Shown one piece after another: positions 24,041-35,700 of a stretch of DNA of 64,000 nt; position 1 is the stretch's first letter; every line of letters starts with the position of its first letter. The stretch comes from Phoebastria nigripes (Eukaryota; Chordata; Aves; Procellariiformes; Diomedeidae): NCBI GenBank assembly GCA_035582835.1, contig JAYKAV010000422.1, positions 1,384,754 to 1,448,753 of the forward strand. Reading direction: 5' to 3'. The notes below the pieces were generated by a model. It saw only the letters and a list, made by a program, of their open reading frames with translations, was not told the origin of the DNA and did no database searches. Position numbers and translations under genes: made by a program.

Positions 24041-27000
24041 AGGGCTCATTCATACTTAATTTTTGAGAGGAAAATACACAACATCTTGTTCTCAGGATGC
24101 CCCACTGAAATTTTCTGGCTGCACCTAGCAAAAGGGTTTCTAGGTCTCGTCCTGAATAAATCCTTTAAGCCATCCTGCCAGACAGTAACAAAACCAGAAA
24201 CAAAAACCAGACCTAGCATCCAGCTCCCAAACCAGTGCACAGAGCAAAAACTCACCATCTTTACATGAGGAAAAACAGCTTCATGGGCCTTTGCGTATGG
24301 GAAAACTTACTAAAGCCCTTTTATCTACCATAAGGAAAAAGCAGAAGGATGTATCCCATGCAAAGTGTGCAAGAGGCCCAGAGGAAGGGCCTGAGCTGAT
24401 TTCATGGTATGCAAAAAGGGGGACATTTTTCCAGCCTGGGGAGGTAGGAAACACTGATGGAGAAAAGAGACTGTCAGATGTTGGGAAAATTCTTCCAGTG
24501 ACAGGGCCAAAGAAAGACCATGTATCTATTTAAGAGCAGGTTGGAGGTAGTTAGGAACTGCTTAGGTGTACTACATCTGACCTTGTGGCTGGGAGGATTA
24601 TCATCAGGTCCTTTCCCCCTCTTTTCCATAATTCTAAAAGGCAGTAGTATTAAATCCCTTTTTAGGTGGGAACACTTTCCGGATGCTTTATTTTTACACC
24701 AAGTCAATTATGAAAAGACTTTCTCTGAATGAAGCAGATGAATTTTTCAAGAAAATGCAGCAAAAATGATGTGACTTCTTCTATAGCTACTGAGGCTGAT
24801 TAAGACTTCTGTCTAAATATTTTCTAACACAATTAAGTTTGCTGTAAAAAAGTCACCTTCTTTTTTAGACAAGTAACAATCTGAAAGCAGAAATGTTTTG
24901 GCCAGCCTCCCCCTGTGAGTCGTCTGAACTGTTCAGCCTGCTGTGGCACCTCACTGGACGCATACCTTCCTCTCCTCCAGCCCTATTCCATATCGAGATA
25001 TAGGTGCCTACCCAAAATACATTTCCCAGGATGTGCTAAGGGCAGGGGAGTCCCTTGAAGCATTCAGCCGCTTTCCCAGTATGACCAGAATATACTGGGG
25101 CAGATGGTGCCTACCCAGGGAGCACTGCCAGCGAGGGGAACAGAAGAAGGAAGCAACCAAGTTGTATCGCATTCAACGGAGGTGCCAGAGCTGCATTTCG
25201 CTCTCCTGTCATATCATTTCTACATATTTCTTCAAGAAGTGTGATACTTTCAGTGGAAAGGTTTAATGGAAAATATTTTCTTGGTTTTGTTACTGACAGA
25301 GCATCCATTTTCTGACTGGCTTTGGCTACTAACATAGCAATCTCGATCATGCAGGTGGTACACACACAGGAGTGATCAGAAATGACTATTCAATGTGCAG
25401 CCACCTCATTTCCTTCAGAAAAGAGAGGCTGATAACTTTGAAAGATTAGACACCTGACCACACATTTAAGTTGCATGAAAAAGTTCATTTCTTCAAGAAA
25501 ATCTCCTATACATTTGGCAGCGGGCATTTCTCACGTTAAAAATGCTGCCTCGATCTACCAGGCCAAGAAGACACAGAGGAAGTTCTCATGGCTCTCTCCC
25601 AATAACTTCCAAGATAGCAAACTGAGCTATCTGGGTCGAGCTGTTGAAAGGAAATCACAATCTTCCTCCTACAGATGAAGCTGATCTCGGCTTAATTTCT
25701 GCTCCTAAGAGGGCTGGTCACCGAATCAGCCGCAAGAACCGACGTTACCCCTGCTCCACGCCTCGGCCGTCAGCTCCTCCGTGCTTTCCCTTTCACGCTT
25801 GTGAAAAGGAAGAGACACAGATGGCTTGTCAGTGTTTTCAAGAGTTAGTCGAGAGAGCAGCTAATCAGTGGAAGCCCAGAGGCAGCCGTCCGGCCTAGCA
25901 GGCAGCAGCCTGCCTGCGTGCAGTCACCAGCCCTCCCTGCCAGGCCTGGCCCGTGCAGTTTTAATGCTCTGCATGCTTCATTTTTAGCTTGCGGTTTACA
26001 GAGGTGTGGACAGTCTGGTTTGGTCCTGAGTCGAGCTCAGGTGGATGCTTTTAGCTGAAGGGACACCTCAGAGAGAGCAGCTGGTGTCGGAGGCAGGTTT
26101 TCTGGTGTCTCCCCACTGAACAAGCATGCTGGGGAGATGCTCGGTGGTCCCAGCAACGGGGCTGGCGCAGCTTTCCTCCCTTTGGGAGGAAAAAAAAGCA
26201 CCATTTATCTTGTGTAAGGCAACTTCAATGCAATGTGCAGCCACTTTAGGAATTTAGAGCCTTGCTGGGTCAATAGGATGAAAAGGGCAGACAACGCTCA
26301 CACCTGACATTTAAAAAACACCAGTGTAAAAATCCTACAAGCGAGCACGCTCACCGCCTTTCCAGTGCCATCAAAACCATAGCTGCCTAAAGATCTCACC
26401 ATTAAAAACCACCACTTCCCTCTCACTCTGGCAGCTGCTCGGTCACTGCTGGCGTGGCTGCCGGCCCAGACAAGGCCCGTCCCTGACAGCCATTTCTGCT
26501 TTTCACAACTNGCTCTCATTTTCTGGCTGGTGGCTGAACCCTGGCAAGGGCTGCGCAAGCCTCACCGCCCCGGCTTTGCTCCGCTTTCTGTTCACCCTGC
26601 CTTGCCAGCGCCAAAATCTGCAGGGGCACTGTGGATGGCTCAGAAGTGAGGCAAAAAANCATTTTTATCAAGCTTAGGATTATTATTTCTAATTGTCTTC
26701 CTTGAGCCACAGTGAAAATAATTTTGGGTGAAAGGAAATATTTCCATTTGAAGGATGGAGAACCATGACAGGGTTTATGTTTACACACAGAAGTGCCCTG
26801 AAAAGCTAAAAGAAGACAAAATAAAACATTTGATCATAATGCATAAGACATATCCATCACTTAACATTTTGCTCACATAAAAAATATAGGCTACTGCATC
26901 TCTCTAGGTATACAGAGTCTCACACCAAGGGCATTTCTGGTGCAGAGATACCCACAGTTCACACTGACGTTGACTGGTGTTACTGGTCTTACTTTGGGAA

Positions 27001-27678
27001 TCACTTAGTCAGCTGAGGCTATAGGATACCCCCAGCTATAGCTGCTGTGGAGATCACCACAGTCACCAAAGTCACACGAGAGGGGGAGTTGCCAAAACAC
27101 GCTTGCCCCACTTTAGTACGGGTTGTGCAGACGCGTGCGCTCGCAAAAAGGAAAGGAAATGTGAGGAAACAGCCCTTGCAACTTAGCTATCCAGAGATGA
27201 CTATCCAGACCACAAAGCTCTCTGGCCCAAGTATGGACCAACTATTCTTAAGAATAGTTTCCCAGGCAATGAAAGCAATGATGAGGAGACCCTGGGTGAG
27301 TCTGAGGGAAACCGTGCCTTCCTGCAGTTAAGCAAAATGCATCGTGAACCCTAACAAATACTAGGACCCCATAGCACCCTGTTTCCGGGTCCCAGACCTA
27401 CAGAGGTTAAAGCCAGCTTTTCAGACGCCATTCCCCGCAGAGCAAAAACATGAACTTTGGGAAGCAGCCACTCAAAAACAAAATCATAAAATAACTCCAG
27501 ACCCCAAAATGGCCTTGCAAAATCTTCAGTGATTATTTCACCAAAGACTATGAGTATTTTGCAGTACAGCTGTTGAAATAGATAAAGGAGTGATTTATGA
27601 TGTGCATAGGAATTCTCAGCTCACCGGTGGAGTAACAAATGAACTAGTCCAGCAGGCAAACAAAACCTGAATACATAC

Positions 27679-27832
27679 CGACGCAGGTGTGTCCTTTGTA
27701 CAGCCCAGAGGGCAGCGAAGGGGGTGGTGGGTCGTTTCCACGGGGGAGAGTGGAGGAAGAGGCAGCCTTCAGCAGAAGCGGGAGCCAGAGGATGCAGAAT
27801 AAATTAAGGAATGTTTGCCTAGACCCCCTCAT
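27679..27832 (-). CDS. AOAH: AOAH coding exon 1 (start codon, signal peptide, N-terminus)
   Basis: This exon carries the start of acyloxyacyl hydrolase, a secreted or lysosomal lipase that removes secondary acyl chains from the lipid A of bacterial lipopolysaccharide and so quenches TLR4 signalling. The exon encodes residues 1-51 plus one base. Residues 1-7 are basic and polar (MRGSRQT) and 8-21 form a hydrophobic core (FLNLFCILWLPLLL), with cleavage likely around residues 23-26. A proline-rich linker (PPPPSLPSG) follows, then GHTCV, which with exon 2 gives the conserved GHTCVGCVLVV. The chosen ATG is the first in frame: upstream there is only a GTG at 27877 before a stop. It has A at -3. The donor is GTCG|GTATGT. 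The four AOAH exons join to 137 codons, against about 130 to the same point in human. Oddity: a strong splice acceptor ends one base before the ATG. Confidence 0.92.
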
Positions 27833-27833
27833 C

Positions 27834-27865
27834 CTAAGGAAGGAAAAAAAGGAAGAAATCAGGTG
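27834..27865 (-). promoter_or_regulatory. Strong splice acceptor directly before the AOAH start codon
   Basis: Read on the minus strand, a CTGAT branch-point-like motif (27862-27858) is followed by a near-pure pyrimidine tract, TTCTTCCTTTTTTTCCTTCC, then TTAG and a single G before the ATG. This is the form of a 3' splice site, so the exon with the start codon may be the second exon, with a non-coding first exon upstream. On the plus strand the same DNA is a run of GGAA cores, the ETS/PU.1 type, so it could instead be a myeloid promoter element. Confidence 0.55.
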
Positions 27866-28049
27866 GGAAGGGCGCACGTGGACCTGTATTCCCTTAATGC
27901 TCAGGGAGCATCCTGCATCCTTGTCTCATTAGCAGCTTGAGGTGAAAGGAGACTCACGCGCCTATGTAGCTATATGTAATGGAGGGACTGCTTCCCAGGC
28001 GGGGACACACGCGTCTGCCCTCTCATGGGGTGCACNGAGGATCCCGCAC

Positions 28050-28790
28050 TCATGCATCACAGGTGCTCTCCCAGCCCCTGCCCTTCACACACCCCTCAGC
28101 CCCTCTCAGGCCATTCGGGGTGGCTGTGCAGCCACCCACCACAACCCGGCAAGTCCCATGCATGTGGGCACCCCGTGACCGGGCTGGGAGGATGCCCCCG
28201 TGGCCCCGGGCCGCTCTCTGCACCCCCACGCACCCCCGCGGCCCCATTTGCAGCTCTTCCCAACCTGCTGGCCTGGGAGGACCACAAGGGTTGCATGAAC
28301 AGCTCTGGCTCAGCGATCCCGTGTCTCCTGCGGTAGCAGCGGATGACTAACGACCTTAAACCACAGTAGTTGCCGGAGCCACTCAGCATTAATAACGTAA
28401 GACACTCCCCTGAACAACGAGTGTTGCAAAAAGGAAAAAAAAACCAACCCCACAAACCCTTCCCCCCCACTGTCACTCCTCTGCCCTCCTCTGCAGACAA
28501 GAAGAAAAACATATCTCTGGCTGCTTCTGTAAGATTTTTCGACCAGGCTTTCCATTTGGGAGGACTGGGTGTGAAAAATAAAAGAAAGAGGCTGCTCGGG
28601 CCGGAGTCGCAGGGGGTGGGAGGGATGGGGCACTGTGGCCACGGGGCTCCCACGCTGGAGTTTCGCCGGGGCTTTGGTTCTGCCGGGGTTGAGCTGGGGG
28701 GGATGGGAGATAGCTGCCGGCGTAAGGCCAGCAGCGGGAGCTGAACCCCTGTTCTCATCAGCTTTNAGCACGTTCATTTGCAGCCCCCAG
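28050..28790 (-). promoter_or_regulatory. GC-rich block upstream of AOAH, possible promoter
   Basis: This stretch, 0.2-1 kb upstream of the AOAH start codon, is clearly richer in G+C and CpG than its surroundings. The densest parts are near 28185-28250 and 28585-28720, and include GC-box-like G runs. It is the best promoter or first-exon candidate for AOAH in the window. No TATA box or start site can be fixed by eye. Long open frames on both strands here are a by-product of low stop-codon density and I do not call them genes. Confidence 0.35.
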
Positions 28791-29059
28791 CTGCCTGCGA
28801 GGCTTGAAAAATCCTGATCTTTTCCTGCTTTGGCAGTCACAACAACTAAAGACTGTCTTTTTTTTTTTAATTCCTCCAGATAAGGCAGAAATCAGTCGTT
28901 CCCCAGCCTGAAGCAAAAGCAGAGAGTAAAACACGTTTAAATGACGTCACTTCAGAGGTGGAACAAGTCCAAACAGCTAAATCCCAGACACTGTGGTGCA
29001 AGGATGGCTATAAGGATACGATGTAGGACTGAGGCACAGGAGGGCCAAAGCTACCTCCT

Positions 29060-29115
29060 ACCTCTGCCTCTGCCTTTTTGTATAACCCTGGGCAAGTCTC
29101 TTACCCCCCAAGCCG
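29060..29115. repeat. Possible MIR-like SINE fragment
   Basis: The motif 'taaccctgggcaagtctctt' followed by 'acc' resembles the MIR core 'tgaccttgggcaagtcacttaacc'. It is the best of the four MIR-like matches in the window, but still short. Confidence 0.4.
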
Positions 29116-32100
29116 GCCACAGGTACTTGTCTTTCCTTTCCTCTCCTTGCCTGGCTCTTTCAGAAGTGGGCAGGCTGTTGACATGGGTTGCTAAAGGGCA
29201 ATGAGGAGCCTGTCTCATTTGGTATCCCTACATGCTTCCNGGGCATAATTAAAGGAGACTCGTAAATGGTGTTGTAAAAGGAAAAATAGAGAATATATTA
29301 AAATCAGTGATTCCCTGCCAAATCTTCAGACATTCCTGCAGATCAACATGACCGCGCANGGATCAGGTCAGCTTTAGTATTTAATGTGGTTTTTGCAAAC
29401 CACTTCTTTTCTGTGGGAGCCTGACCTATGACAATTTTAAAGACAGTCCCAGAACGTTTGCCTCAATTTTGATAAGCGGGATTTGCCTTGTGATAATAAT
29501 ATAATCCAGTGGCTCTGAAAAGAAAAAAAAAAAAAACAGACTGTTAAAAGCTTCAATGTGAATACAAATCACTCCATATCTCTATTCTCTAAACCAAGCC
29601 GTTAGCTTCCAAATGTATGTTTTTCTTCTAAAAAAGAAAAAAAAAATGAAACCCAAAATAGAGGTAATAGCTGTTGCCTGAGTTTTGCAGACCTGTTCCT
29701 GCTTATCATTCTCCCTATAGCTAGTAATGATGGTTTTCTTTTTTTTTAATAGCAGATAAACAAAAATCATAGTGCAAAGTACCTTAACCATATGCCAATC
29801 CTACTGAAATCTGCAGGATGTTTTTCTTAACGCTGTAAAAACTTGCTATAAAAAGACACTGTGCTATAGTCACTGCAGCTCCATTAAACCCTTTTTAACA
29901 CACATATCACTTGGTTCCCAATGACACTTTGAAGTCCTTTAAAACTCTGCATATTGGCTCATGAGCGCTTGCTGCAAAAGAGTGCTAATAATAGGCAAGA
30001 AAAATCTTCCTAGCAAAGAGGTCTTTGGAATGGTTTCCACTTTATATCTATANCAAAATACAAATCTAAACAATGGCACTTATAAAGTATATAGATAGAT
30101 TCCAAGCTGCTCCCAGACATGTAAACCTGCAAAGCATACAGCTCTAGCCTGCAATCGGCTGTGTTATTTTCTTTTATTTCAGGCTTGGAAAGAGTGGTGA
30201 GATAACCCAGAATCGTGTATAACACAGAGCTGGTTTTCACTATACCTTATGCGTTAGCCAAGCTCTTAAACCAATTAAAGAAAAACCCCAAAGCTTTTGA
30301 AATATGCAGTCTGGTCAGACAAATGAGGGATTTGCATGCGTAGATCTAGAAGCCAGCTGGGAAGGTGACCCCCCCGGTGTTAAATCTTTCTCCTTCCCAC
30401 TCAAATCAGACAGCAAGCCCTGCCTTTTGCCAAATAGATTTTATATTACTTCCAAGTCCCTAAGACAGTAAGACCTAAAGCCGTCTTGGTACAGCAGCGA
30501 AGGAGCACATGACATTTTCTCTTAATCATAGAAAATGTATGAAAGATGTTAATGGGAGGTAAAAGACACATTAGATCTGTCCCAAAGGAAGGGATTGGAT
30601 CATAAATGCTTCCATTAGGCTTGTGTACAACATCTAAGCCAGGGAAGCAGACCTGGGACAAGGGTGACTCAAGAGGTGCTGCCTACCTAGAAATAAAGAG
30701 TGCGGCAGCAGGAGCGACAGGACACCAGAGCTCTGCCCTCTGCACAGCACCAGGGTACAGGGGTGNTGCCTGAGATGTCTCCTGCCCAAAAAGGTCTGGC
30801 AGGGTCACCCTACAGCTTGCGAGCGTCTTTGTCTTCCCAGCTCTCTTGTTTTTTCAATGTGTTTGCAACCTGGGCTTGCATCAGGTCCAGCCAGGAGGCA
30901 GGGAAGTGTAGCTCAGGTGGGGACCCTGGTCAGGGGTCCCGGGTGGGGCTGGTCAGGGCTGTTATGGCCCACAGGTGCCCCAGGGCCCTGACACTTGTCT
31001 TGGGGGACCATGAGAGCCAGGTGGGCTGCAGGAATGAACTCTGCGGAGATGCTCCTGGAAACCCCACTAAGTACCTGCCTGCAGCATTACACACCTAAAT
31101 AGAGTTGAGAATGCAATCAACATTTTGTCTCTATCTGGGCCTCCATGTGTCACTTCTGAAGAGGGGGCAAGGACTGCGTAGAGCCAGAGGTGTGATGAGG
31201 ACACCACCTCTCGCAGACAGGAAACCCTCAGTGCTCTGGCAATGACCCAGCTCCACAGACGCACAGGTCATTTGCACACTGCTAGACAGAAGACATAGGG
31301 TCAATTGAATTTTTTCAAGGCTGAATTTGGACTAGTGATAATAAACACATAAATAAAAAAATGTGCACATATACATCATATACACCTCCCCCCACACACC
31401 GCTGCTTCCTACCAAGAAAACAGGGGGGCCTGCAGCTCCCCCCATTCAGCATACAGACGAGGAGGGATGTACATTGCATCCTCTGTAGGGTTTTGGTAAA
31501 ATGCTGCTCTGAAGGAACGTCCTGGAGCTCTCTGCAATTTGCTCTCAGGATGCCAGGACACTGAGGAGCTTGCTTGTCTCACCCTGCTTGATGCAAGAGA
31601 TTATTACCTCCTTCCAGTTTATGTTTCTTGGGGAGTTTTACTGCATGCGAGGGTCCACAGAGCTAAATGCCAGTTATTGTATTCTCACATGCAGGTCAGT
31701 AGCAAGTGTGATGCGTGGAGAACACACCANGTAAGAGAGGGCTTTGTTTGGGGGTCACCAGAGAGAGCTGCAGGGGCTAATGGACCATGACGTGCCCCAC
31801 TCGGTAACTCCCAACTCAAGCTCTCCAGCTGCACCCTCAAGCCTCTCTCAGTTTAGGCAGAGCTGAGAGAAACTTGCACACATGTGTGGCTGCCAAAAAC
31901 CTGAGGCAAAGCAGACGAAGCCGAGCNGAACCTAACCTGAATTTCCATGAAGGCAGAGCAGATGGCAGCAGGGCACGTGCNTAGTGAAGAAATACGCGGC
32001 TGATCCCAAGAGGAGCAGTGTGGTTGCTGGGGTTTGAAGGACCCACAACACTCCTCCATTTCTTGTACTTCCATATTAGCTCCTGACACCTAATGTACTT

Positions 32101-32601
32101 TGGCTTGGGTGGTGGTGACAAATAAGCTAGGGGACAGGTAAGGTTTCAGCCTCCACCTTTGCTGCCCCTGATAGAGATGCAATGGAATTGAGTTAGGGTT
32201 TCTGATTTTCTGAATAAGGGCTTAAACACAATTTAAGAGTCACCCTTTCCCCAAAGGGGACACTTTTGTGTGATTGCCACTAGAAGTGTGAAATGAGATG
32301 TGAGGATGGAGTTATTCTCAACACTGCTTTCTATAATGGGTCCCTAAACACCTGTTTATGTATATAGCAAATACATTGAAAAAAGCCCTGGAAAAGAAAA
32401 GAGAACGGAAAATACTTGCATGAAGCCCCTAAACAGGACATGTAAGCAGCGATATATCATCTGTCAGGATGAGGGACCACTTGGTTGAAAAAGGGAGACA
32501 CTCCCCTGAAATATGGAATAGTTATCTTATGAAAGGAGATCAGCTGTCAGTGTATATTTATCTATCCTAGTCTGTCCAAGTCACTGCACACATTACTGCA
32601 C

Positions 32602-32646
32602 TTTTTTTTTTTTTTTTTTTTTTTTTTTTGNTTTTTTTTTTTTTTT
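32602..32646. repeat. Poly(T) tract with an internal N
   Basis: A 45-nt T run is interrupted by one G and one N. The true length is uncertain because runs like this are commonly misread. It could be the tail of a minus-strand retroinsertion, but no element body is evident beside it. Confidence 0.9.
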
Positions 32647-32754
32647 ACTATTTGGTTAGATTTCTGTTACATATTTATTTTTAAGATATATGCAATTTTT
32701 TTCTCTTTGTCACATTCATGCACGCATTTTTATGATGATTAAATGTCATCTTGG

Positions 32755-32792
32755 AAGGCCTTCTCTCCCTCTCTCTCTCTCTCTCCCCTCCC
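32755..32792. repeat. (CT)n pyrimidine repeat
   Basis: An imperfect CT dinucleotide run passes into CCCCTCCCCC, about 110 bp from the poly(T) tract. It is low-complexity polypyrimidine DNA. Confidence 0.85.
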
Positions 32793-35700
32793 CCTTTGAC
32801 GTGTTGTTCAGTTCTTAAGGGAATAGACATAAGCTTTGTATTTTTGTGTCTGGAGAGATAAAACCTGCAGGAAGAAGCCTTTAGATCAAAGATCCTCTCA
32901 GCCCCTTTTCTTCTTTTGATTTTCAAAACGTTGTCCTTTGTGCCCTTTGACTCTGAAATTCCCACTGGTTCATTGCGTTGGTTATTTTTCATTACTGCTC
33001 TCCGAATTTCTCTGTCTATCATAATCATCTCTGCAGTTGGTGCATTATCACTGGCATGGATGAACATTTCCAAAGCCCCATGTGGATTTGCTACTGCACC
33101 ACAACCAACTGAGTCATTCCCTCTGCCCCAGTTTCCTTATCAGTTGCTGCTTGCAGTTCAAGTTATGCATCTATTTCAGACTCTCTCTCCATCTCATTGT
33201 CATTCAGGGCTGCAGGGAAAGCATTTAAACCAATATTTTCCTACACTCATATCTGAAAATTTGTTCCAAGCTATTGCCAAGCTGTAGCTGAGATGATTAT
33301 CCTTTAATGAAATTAACTGTCCCAGCTTGCAAGAGCTGTTGATATCTGCGCTCTTGGAAACGTAAATCACTGACACGACTTACTTCAGTTTTGGGTATAA
33401 CAAAACGTGGGAACAAGACTCTTAGGGCTTTCAAATAGGGAACCTGTGAAAAATACAGCTGCAGTATTGGTGATGCAGTACATTTCCTTAGTTGGTCGGG
33501 TTTACTGCAGAAAAACAAACCTGGCTGTTGTGTTCTTACTACGTGCAGATGACACTATAAATTCGGAAGTAACCTTACCAACACAGATTTTGCAGTTTGA
33601 GTTGTGTGGGCACAATTGTGGGCCTTTTCAGATCTAAAGAAGACCTAATTCTCGCTATTATCTAGACAAAAGAAACAACTCTGGCAATTAAGGAGCAAGA
33701 GGGTGTGGCAATATTACTGAGAAAGGACTAATTAGAAAGGCTTAGTTAGAGCCCTTAGATAACAGAGTCACTCAGAGCCAGCTGTAAATACAAGTCAGGA
33801 AGCCTGGGATGGACTCCGCGCTGCCCTGCAGTTTGGGTACTCATTTAAATCCCGAAGAAGTAAGAGCCAAGCATTACCAACTCAGCGTGGTGGCGTTTTT
33901 CTCCCATTATTGCCTTGCCATAAATAGCCAGTAGCCTGCTAGGCAAGCCAAAATCCAGTCTACTGCATTGATCCCTGCAGAGCTATTGCTATTGCATCGG
34001 GTTTTTGTCAGAAATGTAAGCCCCTATTAGGCTCCCAGTTTAGCGCTGATTGAAGCTATGGCGGAGGGGGAAAAGCTTGCCCCAGATGCTGTCAGGTTAT
34101 AAGTGCTTACAAGGGGAGCACCACGACATCAAAGGAGAAGAAAAAGAAATGTTTGATTAAGATTGTTCCATTTGATCTTTCCTCCAGTAATGCAAATAAA
34201 AGAAATGCAGCTTGACAGCCTCTTGATCTCAACACAGAACATGTGCCAATAAAAGATAATTATTCCCAGTGCTTGGGTTAGGGAACAGTGGTAAATGTCA
34301 TCGGAGGCATTTTTAGCACATACCAAAGTTCACAAGATTATTTAAACGTATTGTTTGAGGCTCGTACTAGGACTGCTGTGCTCAGAAATGGGACCTGTAC
34401 AACATATGTACTGTTGATGGCACTTCACAGTTCAATAATAGGGTGGAGGATTTTTTTTTTTTCTCTTTTCAAAGAGACATTTCACTGATTTGCTTCGATA
34501 ATAAAAGACCTGCAGGTGAGCTGGACAGTCTCCATCAGCAAAATGGCCCTGCAGGGATAGCATCCATCATCCACAGATGAATATGCAAAGGTAGCACAAG
34601 CTGATTTTTCAAATATTAATTAAGCAAGTCACTGGTCAGCCAGCCATATACAGAGTTTTCATGCTCTATGGGGAAGTCAGGCTGTATGAAAGTACTCAAA
34701 GCACTTGGAGGACTATATATCCGCTAACTCAAACAAGATGAGGTTGAGGTTACAGTCAGTAAAGATTGCACTGACCTCCCTGATAATCTGGTNTTATACA
34801 GACAAGCCAAACTCAGGCATGAGGTCAGCCCTTAACACTTGATCTTTCAGATCTATCACTGAAAATTCATGGAGGGCTTATTTGCACTTGTCTGTCTCTT
34901 CACTTGCAGCAGATTTTATGCTGATGTCTGGCATCGATGGTTTAGTCTTGCATATATATGAGAAGACAACACGGGCAGCTGGTTTTAATTACCACCATTC
35001 GTAGTCACCTCACCATAAAGCAGAAACGTGCCTCTCCAAAATGGCTCTGCATTCAGAAAACCTTTCTTCCTTCTTTCTGCTTCCTTACCCTGGCTGAGCA
35101 TCCCCCAGATTTATCTCTTCCTGGCTTCAGACTCAGTGCTCTATTTTCTTTTTTTTCTGGCTCATTCCAGAAATCAGGCCATTAGGGAACATACTCGGTT
35201 AAACACAACAGNGCTTGTTCAGGCTCGTTCTGAGGGACATGGTAAGGTGAGCGGCTGGGGCTCNATACAAATCTGACGAGTTAATTCATCCCAAAAGAGC
35301 CCTGGACCTGGAGAAGGCAGGCATGACTCCTGCCNTCACAACGAGGAATGGCCCCGTGAGAATCAAAACCAGCAGCACAAGGACCATCAAACTGTAAGTG
35401 AGGGAGAAAGCAGGCACCGCATCACATTTTTTCCCCACTCTAGCTGTCCCCTAAACGTGGGATATTTCCACCCGGTCTCTGGCCCCTCTGCCCACATTGG
35501 AGTCCTTAAATCATCCATCAAGACACNGTCCTTTGTGTGCGGTGGGATGGCTGGCTGCCTGCCTGCCTCCTTCTCTCATTATTGGCCTTCTGCGGTCCTT
35601 CTCAGCCAATTCAATGAAATATAAATAGCATTTCAGATAAATGTTCACTCTCTTATAATACCTTTCCAACGTCTTTCTGCTCTCGCTCTGGATGCATAAA

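Larger units (their letters stand above)
13073..27678 (-). other. AOAH: AOAH intron 1
   Basis: This phase 1 intron of about 14.6 kb has donor GTATGT (27678-27673) and an acceptor at the (TTTG)n tract. It contains an old CR1/L3-like LINE (about 22535-23770), a possible inverted-repeat element (16588-16768) inside a GC-rich patch (about 16.1-16.75 kb), a poly(A) run at 14877-14893, an AC/AT run near 21259-21280, and two weak MIR-like stretches. Exons 1 and 2 join as CVG-CVLVV, exactly as in human, so no coding exon is missing from this intron. Confidence 0.85.

Noticed and set aside
27833..27877. Longer AOAH N-terminus starting at a GTG at 27877
   Set aside because: Vertebrate genes rarely start at GTG, the stretch coincides with a splice-acceptor pyrimidine tract, and the ATG at 27832 gives a normal signal peptide.
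28096..28758. 220-codon open frame on the minus strand, the longest in the window
   Set aside because: It lies in GC-rich DNA where stop codons are rare, other frames in the same place are also open, the peptide is rich in P, G, S and R without domain structure, and no splice or family evidence supports it.
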